Source: UBA668 sp041918155 (GTDB taxonomy: Bacteria > Actinomycetota > Acidimicrobiia > Acidimicrobiales > Ilumatobacteraceae). Taken from it: DNA of 25,003 bases. The position numbers and the translations under genes were made by a program. Shown one piece after another: positions 15,005 through 22,128 of the stretch; the first letter of the stretch is position 1, and the number at the start of each line of letters is the position of its first letter. Under the pieces are notes generated by a model, which worked only from the letters and a program-made list of their open reading frames with translations, was not told where the DNA came from and did no database searches. The DNA is taken from NCBI GenBank assembly GCA_041918155.1, contig JAYRWH010000022.1:1-25003 (forward strand). Direction: 5' to 3'.

Positions 15005-15466
15005 ATGAAGGAACAGCGCCGGGGTAAGAAGATCGCGATGTCACCGGAGGAGGTCGATGCCTTCCTCGATGCCGCGCCTACCTGCCACGCCGCGTCGGTG
15101 CTCGCCGACGGCGCCCCCCATGTCTCCCCGCTGTGGTTCGTGTGGGACGGCCAGGCGTTGTGGCTCAACTCGGTGGTGAGGAGTCAACGCTGGACGAACG
15201 TCGTGCGCGACCCGCGGATCGCCGTCGTCGTCGACGGCGGGGAAGGGTTCCTCGACCTGCACGGGGTGGAGATCCACGGCCGGGTCGAGGTGATGGGAGA
15301 CGTGCCCCGCACGGCCACCCCGAACGCGGATGTCGCCGGGGCCGAGCGCCGATGGGCCGCCAAGTACATGCCGGGGCGCGACTTCGTCGCCGACGGCGGC
15401 CACGCCTGGCTACGGGTGGTGCCGGAGAAGATCGTCAGTTGGGACTTCCGCAAGATGGGGCGCTGA
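15005..15466 (+). CDS. Pyridoxamine 5'-phosphate oxidase-like (PPOX/FDOR split-barrel) flavoprotein
   Basis: 153 residues from ATG 15005 (MKEQRRGKKIAMSPEEVDAFL). The open frame extends upstream through the tRNA gene, so only the ATG after it is sensible. The split beta-barrel signature is clear: ASVLADGAPHVSPLWFVWDGQALWL, then RWTNVVRDPRIAVVVDGGEGF and a third strand block HGVEIHGRVEVMG, ending KIVSWDF. Such small actinobacterial proteins bind FMN, F420 or heme and reduce or oxidise small molecules; cofactor and substrate cannot be decided here. It appears monocistronic, between tRNA-Cys and the hipBA-like pair, and is probably read from a leaderless mRNA. Confidence 0.88.
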   Translation: MKEQRRGKKIAMSPEEVDAFLDAAPTCHAASVLADGAPHVSPLWFVWDGQALWLNSVVRSQRWTNVVRDPRIAVVVDGGEGFLDLHGVEIHGRVEVMGDVPRTATPNADVAGAERRWAAKYMPGRDFVADGGHAWLRVVPEKIVSWDFRKMGR

Positions 15467-15488
15467 AGCGACGCGCCGTCCGCAGCGG

Positions 15489-15540
15489 CCATAATTGTGG
15501 CTTTAGTGAGCAACTTGCTCCATAATAGACAGCATTATGG
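15489..15540 (+). promoter_or_regulatory. Operator/promoter of the hipBA-like operon
   Basis: An AT-rich island in GC-rich DNA with three copies of one 7-mer: CCATAAT at 15489-15495 and 15520-15526, and its inverse ATTATGG at 15534-15540. The last two form a perfect inverted repeat with a 7-base spacer. A second perfect palindrome GAGCAA-C-TTGCTC covers 15508-15520. CATAAT (15521-15526) is a good -10 box ten bases before the ATG at 15537, which lies inside the right arm. This fits autorepression by the HipB-like protein. Confidence 0.65.
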
Positions 15541-15872
15541 ATATTGCGGTTCGATCAACGGAGGACTGGGAGCGGTCCCTTGGCGAGAGCGTGCGCGCTG
15601 CCCGTATCGCCGCGGACCTCGACCAGATCACACTCGCCGCCACCGCGGGTGTGTCGCTCGGCGCGCTGAAGAACCTCGAGCACGGCAACGGCTCGTCGGT
15701 GCGCACCCTCGTGCGGGTGGTGCGAGCGCTCGATCGCACCGAGTGGCTGCAGGGCCTCGCACCCCCCGTCACGGTCAGCCCGCTGGCCGCACTCGCCCAG
15801 GTGCGCCGCAACCGGCAGGTGCGCAGCCGTCGGCGGGTCGCCCCGCGCCGGCGTACCGAGGGGGCCGGATGA
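15537..15872 (+). CDS. HipB-like XRE-family antitoxin / transcriptional repressor
   Basis: 111 residues. Residues about 14-70 form a helix-turn-helix of the Cro/CI (XRE) type (LGESVRAARIAADLDQITLA, then AGVSLGALKNLEHGNGSS as turn and recognition helix). A very basic tail follows (QVRRNRQVRSRRRVAPRRR), likely DNA- or partner-binding. The stop overlaps the kinase start by four bases (ATGA), the classic antitoxin-first order of hipBA. It should neutralise the HipA-like kinase and repress its own operon through the inverted repeats overlapping the start codon. No Shine-Dalgarno precedes the ATG, so translation is probably leaderless. The symbol is left empty because antitoxin activity is inferred from context. 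Confidence 0.85.
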   Translation: MDIAVRSTEDWERSLGESVRAARIAADLDQITLAATAGVSLGALKNLEHGNGSSVRTLVRVVRALDRTEWLQGLAPPVTVSPLAALAQVRRNRQVRSRRRVAPRRRTEGAG

Positions 15873-17164
15873 TGGCGTACGAGCCGGTGGAGGCGATCGA
15901 AGTGAGGGCCTGGGGCAAGAGCGTCGGCGCGCTCGTGCTCGACCCGGGCACCGGGTTCTACGCGTTCGAATACACCCCGACCTGGAGGCGGTCAGGCATC
16001 GAGTTGGCGCCACTGACGATGCCGCTGTCGAGCCGGGTGTTCGTGTTCCCGGGTCTGCCCACCGCCACCTATCGGCGCCTGCCGGCGATGGTGGCCGACA
16101 GCCTGCCCGACACCTTCGGCAACGCCATCGTCGATGCCGCTCTGGCCCGCGAGGGTGTGCCCCGCGATGCGATCACTCCGCTCGATCGCCTCGCGTACAT
16201 GGGGCGCCGCGGGGTGGGGGCGCTCGAGTTCCGCCCTGCTCGCGGGCCGGCGGGCCGCACCCCCACCTCGGTGCAGCTCGGGCAGCTCGTCGACGCGGCG
16301 CGGTCATTGGTGCGCGGCGAGTTCGCCGGCGATCACGAGACCGAGGCCGCGCTCGCCAATCTGATCGCTGTGGGCACCTCCGCCGGTGGCGCCCGGGCCA
16401 AAGCCGTGATCGCCTGGAACCCGGCCACGGGGGAGATGCGTTCCGGGCAGCTCGACGTGCCGGCCGGTTTCGAGCACTGGCTGCTGAAGCTCGACGGTGT
16501 GGGCGCGGATCTCGACCTCGGCACCGGCAGCGGCTACGGACGGATCGAGTACGCCTACCACCTGATGGCTCGCGACGCCGGTATCGCGATGAGTGAGTGC
16601 CGCCTGCTCGAAGAGCACGGGCGCGCCCACTTCATGACCCGTCGCTTCGACCGCGTCGGGGACGGCAAGGTGCACCTGCAGACCTTGTGTGCTCTGACCG
16701 AGCTGGACTTCAACCAGCGCGGCACCCACGACTATGCGCAGTACCTACAGGCCATCGACCGCCTCGGCCTCGGAGATGCGGCTCGCGCCGAGGGCTTCCG
16801 CCGCATGGTGTTCAACCTGTGGGCGGCAAACTGCGACGACCACACCAAGAACCTGTCGTTCCTGGCCGACGCGTCGGGGGAGTGGTCGCTGGCCCCGGCC
16901 TACGACCTCACCCACGCCCACAACCCTGCGCCGGGGAAGTGGACGGCTCAACACCAGATGTCGGTCAACGGTCGCTTCGCCGGTGTCTCCTCGGCCGATG
17001 TCGAGGCCGTCGCCGACCGGTTCCGGGTCCGGGCGTGGAAAGGCGTCATCGCCGATGTCGTGGCCGCCGTCGGGCGTTGGGCGCATCACGCGGAGGCCGC
17101 CAGGCTCGACGAGCGCACCACGCACCACATCGCCACCGACATTGCAGCATTGACGCCACGTTGA
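15869..17164 (+). CDS. HipA-family serine/threonine kinase toxin
   Basis: 431 residues, close to the 440 of E. coli HipA. The N-terminal subdomain includes the family's RLAYMGRRGVGALEF (107-121). The kinase core has the flexible nucleotide loop SAGGARAKA (171-179, Lys178), MTRRFDR (256-262), the catalytic loop NCDDHTKN with Asp323 and Asn328 (E. coli Asp309 and Asn314), and the metal-binding Asp346 in APAYDL (E. coli Asp332). All catalytic residues are therefore intact. E. coli HipA phosphorylates glutamyl-tRNA synthetase and induces persistence; the target here is unknown. Two ATGs (15869, 15872) are possible; the first overlaps the antitoxin stop. Members of this family can also act in roles other than classical toxins. 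Confidence 0.92.
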   Translation: MMAYEPVEAIEVRAWGKSVGALVLDPGTGFYAFEYTPTWRRSGIELAPLTMPLSSRVFVFPGLPTATYRRLPAMVADSLPDTFGNAIVDAALAREGVPRDAITPLDRLAYMGRRGVGALEFRPARGPAGRTPTSVQLGQLVDAARSLVRGEFAGDHETEAALANLIAVGTSAGGARAKAVIAWNPATGEMRSGQLDVPAGFEHWLLKLDGVGADLDLGTGSGYGRIEYAYHLMARDAGIAMSECRLLEEHGRAHFMTRRFDRVGDGKVHLQTLCALTELDFNQRGTHDYAQYLQAIDRLGLGDAARAEGFRRMVFNLWAANCDDHTKNLSFLADASGEWSLAPAYDLTHAHNPAPGKWTAQHQMSVNGRFAGVSSADVEAVADRFRVRAWKGVIADVVAAVGRWAHHAEAARLDERTTHHIATDIAALTPR

Positions 17165-17187
17165 GCGGACGCGCCGGTGCAGTGCTG

Positions 17188-17203
17188 ATACCCTATGGGG
17201 TAT
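17188..17203. promoter_or_regulatory. ATACCC-TATG-GGGTAT palindrome overlapping -10 box and start codon (CsoR-like operator)
   Basis: Perfect 6-bp arms separated by TATG. The top strand contains TACCCT (17189-17194), a TANNNT -10 box seven bases before the ATG at 17202, and the right arm runs into that ATG. The sequence resembles operators of the CsoR/FrmR/CstR repressors of copper or sulfur stress. A bound protein would block both promoter and start. Confidence 0.5.
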
Positions 17204-17426
17204 GTGTAGACGAGTGACGTGCAAGCAGTGTGGCAAGCCGAGTTGGGCCGGGTGCGGCGCCCATGTCGATTCGGTGCTGGCCGATGTGCCGCGCTCGGCG
17301 CGCTGTCGTTGTGGCGAGAAGTCGGCGTCCCAGCCGGTTTCTTCGTCCGGATTCAAGGTGACGCCCAAGGCGTCGGGAGTGCCGGTCGTCCCGCGGGGCA
17401 AGCTGCGCTCCTGGCTCTCCAGGTGA
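17202..17426 (+). CDS. Small Cys-rich protein (MCRxVTCxxCGKxxWxGCGxH family), function unknown
   Basis: 74 residues with six cysteines in the first half: Cys2, Cys7, Cys10, Cys18, Cys35 and Cys37, in MCRRVTCKQCGK, WAGCGAHVDSVL and ARCRCG. The pattern, with His21 nearby, suggests a zinc- or copper-binding knuckle. I recognise this N-terminal signature from short conserved actinobacterial proteins of unknown function. The C-terminal half is Ser/Pro/Lys/Arg-rich and probably disordered. There is no signal peptide, so it should be cytoplasmic. It follows the HipA-like gene by 37 bases but has its own apparent promoter inside a palindrome, and it converges on the GGDEF-EAL gene. A metal- or thiol-stress role is suggested by the operator-like palindrome only. 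Confidence 0.75.
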   Translation: MCRRVTCKQCGKPSWAGCGAHVDSVLADVPRSARCRCGEKSASQPVSSSGFKVTPKASGVPVVPRGKLRSWLSR

Positions 17427-17444
17427 GCCGGGTGCGCCCGCTCA
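17424..17444. terminator. Shared hairpin between convergent genes, probable bidirectional terminator
   Basis: TGAGC (17424-17428) pairs with GCTCA (17440-17444) and GGG with CCC around TGCG, with one bulged C. The outer triplets are the stop codons of the two converging genes. No T-tract. Confidence 0.4.
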
Positions 17445-19733
17445 GTTGGCGCGGATGGCCGAGTCGCTGGCGCGCAGGCCGGGGAACTGGCCGAGCCGCT
17501 CGAGGGCGGCCACGGTGCTGCGCATCGCGTCGGGCGGCACGGGGTGGCTGATGAGGTAGCCCTGGGCCTTGTTGCAGCCGAGGTCGCTGAGCACCTGCAG
17601 CTGGTGCACGCTCTCCACCCCTTCTGCCACCATGTCAAGCCCGAGCGAACGGCCCATGGCGATGATCGTGCGCACCAGGCTGCGGTCGTTGGGGTTGTCG
17701 GCAACGCCGTGTACGAACGCTCGGTCGATCTTGATCCGCTGTAGCGGGAACTTCTGCAGCAAGGACAGCGAGGAGTAGCCGGTACCGAAGTCGTCGAGCG
17801 CGACGCGCACGCCGAGCGAGCGCAGGCGACGCAAGGTGGCGAGCGCGAGTTCGGGCTCGGCGATCATCACGCTCTCCGTGACCTCCAGCCACAGGAGCTG
17901 GGGCGACACGCCCGAGCGGGTGAGCGCTTCGCTGACGATCGCGGGGAAGTTGGTATCGCTGAGCTGGCGTGGTGAGACGTTGACCGACATCGTCGCCGAT
18001 GGGCTGCACACGCCATCGTCGATCCAGCGGCGTAGCTGGGTGAGCGCCTCGAGCAGCGCCCACGACCCGATGGGGACGATCGTGCCCGTGTCCTCGGCGA
18101 TCGGGATGAACTCGGCGGGGGAGACGATCGTGCCGTCGGCTTGCTGCCAGCGCATGAGAGCCTCGAAACCGACGACATCGCCGGACTGCAGGTCGAGGAT
18201 CGGCTGGTGGAACAGACGCAGCTCGCGGCGGTCGAGCGCGCGGTAGAGCGCGGTTTCGACCGCGAGGCGGTGTGCCACCCGCTCGTGCATCGACTCGTCG
18301 TAGACCGCGAGGCAGTTGCGGCCGGCGTCCTTGGCGCGGTACATGGCGGTGTCGGCGTGGCGGACGAGGTCTTCCGCGGAGGTGCTGGAGGTGGGGCTGA
18401 TCGCGGCCACGCCGATGCTGGCGGTGACGAACACGTCGCCTTGGCTGAGCGCGAGTGGCTCGCGGAACACCGCGAGGAGCCGTTCGGCACAGGCCATCGC
18501 CGCGCCCTGTGACTTGGCCGACGCGTCGAGCACGACATATTCATCGCCGGAGAGACGGGCCACGATGGCGTCGGCGGCGACCGCGTTGACGAGGCGGCGA
18601 GCCACCGTCACGAGCACCTCGTCGCCCGCGGCGTGGCCGAGTGAGTCGTTGATGTTCTTGAACCGGTCGAGATCGACGAAGTACAACGTCGGGTGCAACT
18701 CGGTGAGCCACGGCGAGCGCATCAGGTCGTTGATTCGCTCGAGAAGCACCGTCCGGTTGGGCAGACCGGTGAGCGGATCCGTCTGGGCGCCATGGAGCAG
18801 TTCGGCCTGAGCCCGGCTGTTCGCGCGCACTGCGGTGACGACGCGAATCGTGACCGCTGTCGCCAGCACCAGCGCCGAAGCAGAACGCACCCAGCGGTCG
18901 TTGGGATCGGTGGGTGCGCTGCCCGCGAGTACGACGACAGGGATGAGCAGGGCGGCCGTGGTCACGACCAGGCGGCCCATGGAGTCGGCGCGCGGGTTGG
19001 GCTGCGGACGGCCCAGTTCGCGGATCGAGGGATGCAAGAACGCGGAGGTGGCGGCGAAATACGCGGCCACGTACGCGGTGAGCGCAAAGCGCTCTGCCGA
19101 AGTGCCGAGGTGACCAGCATCCATGAGGGCGTACAGCAGGTCGCCCGACATGTTCAGCAACAGGCCGGCGGATATCAGCCACAGCGCCGGCGGTCGGTGG
19201 TGCCGACTCAGCAACAAGACGGCGGCCAGGAAGAGCACTACCGAGGACGTCGGTTGCAGCAGCCCGTACAGGACGATGCCGAGCGCATGGCGGCCGGTGG
19301 TCTTGCTGATCGGTTGCACCAGGGTGGCCCAGCTGATGATCCATGTGCCCAGAGCGACGATCAGCGCGTCGCCCCACAAACCACGAACCGGGCCGGGCAG
19401 GCTGCTGCGCACGAGCACTACGAGACCAGTGGCCATGCAGGCCGATGCCGTGAGCACGAAAACCACCGCCGCGGCCGAGGTGTAGGTGGGATCGTCTCCC
19501 ACCATGAACCGCTCGCCGGCATACGCCCCGGCCATGACCGCGAAGAGCACGATCGGCCGCCACGAGATGTGCTGCATCCGATGAGCGATGACCAGCGTGG
19601 GCACAACCTGGAGGGCTGCGACCATGTAGAGCGTGCTGGTGAGGGCGATATCGGTCGCGGCGAGGCACACGGCCGTCAGCGCGACGCCGATTGCGAGATA
19701 CCCCCAACTCAGCCGTGCCCGAAGTTGTCCCAT
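17442..19733 (-). CDS. Membrane GGDEF-EAL protein (cyclic di-GMP synthesis/breakdown)
   Basis: 763 residues from ATG 19733, chosen because GAGGAG lies four bases upstream; the frame is open further up without such support. Residues 1-310 hold about eight to ten membrane segments with no recognised sensor name. The GGDEF domain (about 312-480) has TDPLTGLPNR and the active-site loop SGDEY (395-399) instead of GGDEF, and no RxxD inhibitory site. The EAL domain (about 490-745) has every catalytic residue: EAL (524-526), Asn585, Glu617, DDFGTG (647-652), Lys668 and Glu704. It is therefore a confident cyclic di-GMP phosphodiesterase; cyclase activity is possible because S/A-GDEF variants can be active, but Tyr in place of Phe makes it less certain. 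It probably responds to a membrane signal. Confidence 0.93.
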   Translation of the reverse strand: MGQLRARLSWGYLAIGVALTAVCLAATDIALTSTLYMVAALQVVPTLVIAHRMQHISWRPIVLFAVMAGAYAGERFMVGDDPTYTSAAAVVFVLTASACMATGLVVLVRSSLPGPVRGLWGDALIVALGTWIISWATLVQPISKTTGRHALGIVLYGLLQPTSSVVLFLAAVLLLSRHHRPPALWLISAGLLLNMSGDLLYALMDAGHLGTSAERFALTAYVAAYFAATSAFLHPSIRELGRPQPNPRADSMGRLVVTTAALLIPVVVLAGSAPTDPNDRWVRSASALVLATAVTIRVVTAVRANSRAQAELLHGAQTDPLTGLPNRTVLLERINDLMRSPWLTELHPTLYFVDLDRFKNINDSLGHAAGDEVLVTVARRLVNAVAADAIVARLSGDEYVVLDASAKSQGAAMACAERLLAVFREPLALSQGDVFVTASIGVAAISPTSSTSAEDLVRHADTAMYRAKDAGRNCLAVYDESMHERVAHRLAVETALYRALDRRELRLFHQPILDLQSGDVVGFEALMRWQQADGTIVSPAEFIPIAEDTGTIVPIGSWALLEALTQLRRWIDDGVCSPSATMSVNVSPRQLSDTNFPAIVSEALTRSGVSPQLLWLEVTESVMIAEPELALATLRRLRSLGVRVALDDFGTGYSSLSLLQKFPLQRIKIDRAFVHGVADNPNDRSLVRTIIAMGRSLGLDMVAEGVESVHQLQVLSDLGCNKAQGYLISHPVPPDAMRSTVAALERLGQFPGLRASDSAIRAN

Positions 19734-19782
19734 GTGTCTCCTCGTCCGGACACTATCCACCCTTTGGTCCCAGGTACGTGAA

Positions 19783-19884
19783 TATGCTACGCGCATGTTC
19801 ACGGAATCGCGCAATGGGTGTCAACCCTCGCGCAGAGTGCGCGAACTCAGGGAGCAACTCGGAGGCGGTTCCGGATGTTCGTGA
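19783..19884 (+). promoter_or_regulatory. Promoter and overlapping 29-codon leader ORF before the 19875 gene
   Basis: TATGCT (19783-19788) lies six bases before ATG 19795, which opens a 29-codon frame (MFTESRNGCQPSRR..., 19795-19884). That frame contains the GGAGG ribosome-binding site (19861-19865) of the next gene and overlaps its start by ten bases. This looks like a leaderless leader ORF translationally coupled to the gene, though chance cannot be excluded. Confidence 0.35.
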
Positions 19885-20477
19885 CCAGGCACTCGCACCT
19901 CACTGATCCGGTGCTCACCGACCGGTTGTGGGATCTCTACGAAGCGGCCTACGGGCCGATGGCGGCCGAATCACCCAGCCACGAGATGCTCTTCCGTGAC
20001 GAGTTCGGCGATGCGCTCGCGGATGCGACGAATCGGCTGTGGGTGCTCTGGGATGACACGTTGCCGGTGGCAATGGCCTTGATCGCGACCGAGATCGGGC
20101 CCACCCGTTATCTCAGCCGTAGCTTCTTCGATCGCCGCTTCCCTGAGCACAGCCGGCGCGGCGCCGTGCATTACATGATGTGGCTCGTGGTGCATCCGAT
20201 GTATGCCGCCCAGGGCGCGATCGTTCGTCTTGCCCGCGACGGGATGCAGCGTGAGGCCGCCGACGGCGCCCTGCTCGTATTCGACTGCCCCGAGGTGCAC
20301 CAGCCCGGCGTCGATGGCGGCTTCGCCGAGATGATGCGGCGCCTGGCCAACGCGTTCGTCGGCGACGTGCCGGTGCGACACCTCGGTACGTCGTACTACT
20401 ACGCGGTCGACTTCGCCGCGGTCGGCGAGGGCGACCCCGCCACACCGGTCGCGGCGGCCGAGCGCGCGGGTAGCTGA
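19875..20477 (+). CDS. Conserved hypothetical protein, possible GNAT-like acyltransferase
   Basis: 200 residues from ATG 19875, with GGAGG nine bases upstream; an in-frame GTG at 19818 would add 19 residues but lacks a ribosome-binding site. No confident family. The layout is alpha/beta: an N-terminal helix (TDRLWDLYEAAYGPM), a strand pair around RLWVLWDDTLPVAMALIATEIG, a central block HYMMWLVVHPMYAAQGAIVRLARDGMQREAADGALLVFDCPE, and a final YYYAVDF strand. A strand followed by a loop and a helix, in 'VVHPMYAAQGAIVRLAR', recalls the acetyl-CoA-binding region of GNAT enzymes, but the usual Q/RxxGxG/A motif is not exact. It is cytoplasmic by sequence. It lies upstream of phoH, 75 bases apart, and is probably a separate transcript. 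Confidence 0.75.
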   Translation: MFVTRHSHLTDPVLTDRLWDLYEAAYGPMAAESPSHEMLFRDEFGDALADATNRLWVLWDDTLPVAMALIATEIGPTRYLSRSFFDRRFPEHSRRGAVHYMMWLVVHPMYAAQGAIVRLARDGMQREAADGALLVFDCPEVHQPGVDGGFAEMMRRLANAFVGDVPVRHLGTSYYYAVDFAAVGEGDPATPVAAAERAGS

Positions 20478-20512
20478 ACAGCGCTGTGCGTCCAGAACGG
20501 TGGGCGGTTCGC

Positions 20513-20556
20513 TACCGTATCGGGAAATGAAACCCTTCTCGGCCCGCCGCGCATGA
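20513..20556 (+). promoter_or_regulatory. Promoter and 9-codon leader ORF overlapping the phoH start
   Basis: TACCGT (20513-20518) lies eight bases before ATG 20527, which opens a nine-codon frame MKPFSARRA. Its stop overlaps the phoH ATG (ATGA at 20553-20556). The phoH start has no Shine-Dalgarno of its own, so coupled re-initiation from this leader is plausible. Confidence 0.4.
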
Positions 20557-21548
20557 CCTCCCTGGCCAAGCCGTACTCGGTCGTCGTCCCTGGTGCCCAT
20601 CTGATGACCGCTCTCGTCGGCCAGCGCGACGCCAATCTGCGCCTCATCGAGGACTCCTTCCCCGAGGCCACGGTGGTGGTGCGCGGCAACGAGATCCACG
20701 CCGAAGGGGCTCAGGCCGAGCAGGTCGGCCGCCTGTTCGAAGAGCTGGTGATGCTGCTCCAGCAGGGGCAACACCTCGATGAGTCCAGCCTGCGCCGCAG
20801 CATAGAGATGATGCGCGACAACGAACGCCCCAGCAAGGTGCTCACCGACGACATCCTGCGCGGCGCGAAGGGTAAGTCGATCCGGCCGAAGACCGCGGGG
20901 CAGAAGCGCTATGTCGATGCGATCCGCGACAATGTCATCACGTTCGGCCTCGGGCCGGCGGGCACTGGCAAGAGTTGGCTCGCCGTGGCGATGGCAGTGC
21001 ATGCCCTGCAGAACAAGCAGGTGCAGCGGATCATCCTCACCCGGCCGGCGGTGGAGGCCGGCGAGCGCCTGGGCTTCCTGCCCGGCGACCTGATGGCCAA
21101 GATCGACCCCTACCTGCGCCCCCTCTACGACGCGCTCTACGACATGGTCGAGCCCGAGGGCGCGCAGAAGCTGCTCGAGCGCCAGGCGGTCGAAGTTGCG
21201 CCGCTCGCCTTCATGCGTGGGCGCACCCTCAACAACAGCTTCATCATCCTCGACGAGGCGCAGAACGCGACGCCCGAGCAGATGAAGATGTTTCTCACTC
21301 GCATCGGCTTCGGCTCCAAGGTGGTCGTCACCGGCGACACCACCCAGGTGGACGTGCCCGACGGGCGCAGCGGCTTGGTCGGCCTGGAGCGCACACTCAC
21401 CGGGATCGAGGGGCTCGCCTTCGTGCATCTGCGCAAGACCGATGTCATCCGCCATCGCATCGTGGCCGACATCGTCGAGGCCTACGAACGCGCCGGCGAG
21501 GCCGCACCCCAGGCCCATTCCGCGAGCCGTGGGCAGCACCGTGGTTGA
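20553..21548 (+). CDS. phoH: PhoH-family ATPase (PhoH-like, YbeZ type)
   Basis: 331 residues. An N-terminal region of about 105 residues (VVPGAHLMTALVGQRD, RGNEIHAEG) is followed by the PhoH P-loop domain: Walker A GPAGTGKS (134-141), ILTRPAVEAGERLGFLPGDL (161-180), Walker B FIILDEAQN (230-238) and GDTTQVD (261-267). This cytoplasmic ATPase is probably an RNA helicase-like or RNA-processing partner of YbeY, whose gene follows immediately. The start at 20553 gives the normal family N-terminus and overlaps the short leader ORF. The gene overlaps ybeY by a few bases. Conserved order phoH-ybeY-CNNM supports a shared operon. Family identification is firm; biochemical role is known only in outline. 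Confidence 0.95.
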   Translation: MTSLAKPYSVVVPGAHLMTALVGQRDANLRLIEDSFPEATVVVRGNEIHAEGAQAEQVGRLFEELVMLLQQGQHLDESSLRRSIEMMRDNERPSKVLTDDILRGAKGKSIRPKTAGQKRYVDAIRDNVITFGLGPAGTGKSWLAVAMAVHALQNKQVQRIILTRPAVEAGERLGFLPGDLMAKIDPYLRPLYDALYDMVEPEGAQKLLERQAVEVAPLAFMRGRTLNNSFIILDEAQNATPEQMKMFLTRIGFGSKVVVTGDTTQVDVPDGRSGLVGLERTLTGIEGLAFVHLRKTDVIRHRIVADIVEAYERAGEAAPQAHSASRGQHRG

Positions 21549-22128
21549 TCGCCCGCACATCGATGCGCCGCGCCGGGTGGGTGGCGACGGCGAGCCCGAG
21601 GTGTTCGTCGCCGACGAGCAGCGCGATGTCGCCGTCGACCTCGACCGTTGGCAGGCGCTGGCTGCCGAGGTGTTGCGTGCCGAAGGCGTTCGCGGCCTGG
21701 CTGAGCTCGCCCTGCTGTTCGTGGGCGAGACCGAGATGGCCGAGCTCAATGAGGAGCACATGGGTTCGCTCGGCCCCACCGATGTGCTTGCGTTCCCGAT
21801 CGACGCCGCGGAGGCCGAGATCGTCCTGATGGGTCAGCCGCCCAGCCGCGGCCCCGATCGTGCGCCGCCCGACCCCGGGGACATGCCGTTGCTGCTCGGC
21901 GATGTCGTGATTTGTCCTGCCGTCGCGGCACGCCAGGCGCCTACCCACGCGGGAACCCTGGAGGACGAATTCGCCCTGCTGGTCGTGCACGGGCTGCTCC
22001 ACGTGCTCGGCCACGACCACGACGACGAAGCCGCGCTCGCGGCGATGCGCGCCCGCGAGCTGGAGTTGTTGAAGGAACACCACTGGCACGGCGACGCGCC
22101 CGCCGGCTTCCGCCAGGAGCACGAGTGA
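21541..22128 (+). CDS. ybeY: Endoribonuclease YbeY, 16S rRNA 3'-end maturation / ribosome quality control
   Basis: About 195 residues from GTG 21541; GTG 21529 is the alternative, and neither has a strong ribosome-binding site. The zinc motif HxxxHxxxxxH is present as HGLLHVLGHDH (150-160: His150, His154, His160), with LNEEHMGSLGPTDVLAFP before it, the family hallmark. YbeY is a metal-dependent single-strand RNase for rRNA maturation and ribosome quality control. The protein is somewhat longer than E. coli YbeY because of an insertion (MGQPPSRGPDRAPPDPGDM) between the LAFP strand and the GDVVICP strand; such insertions are frequent in actinobacteria. It sits between phoH and the CNNM gene, overlapping both. 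Confidence 0.94.
   Translation: MVDRPHIDAPRRVGGDGEPEVFVADEQRDVAVDLDRWQALAAEVLRAEGVRGLAELALLFVGETEMAELNEEHMGSLGPTDVLAFPIDAAEAEIVLMGQPPSRGPDRAPPDPGDMPLLLGDVVICPAVAARQAPTHAGTLEDEFALLVVHGLLHVLGHDHDDEAALAAMRARELELLKEHHWHGDAPAGFRQEHE

Noticed and set aside
20495..20510. GAAC-N8-GTTC as a possible LexA/SOS box before phoH
   Set aside because: Actinobacterial LexA sites need GAAC-N4-GTTC; the spacing is wrong.
19971..21779. 602-codon minus-strand open frame
   Set aside because: Antisense to the 19875 gene, phoH and ybeY.
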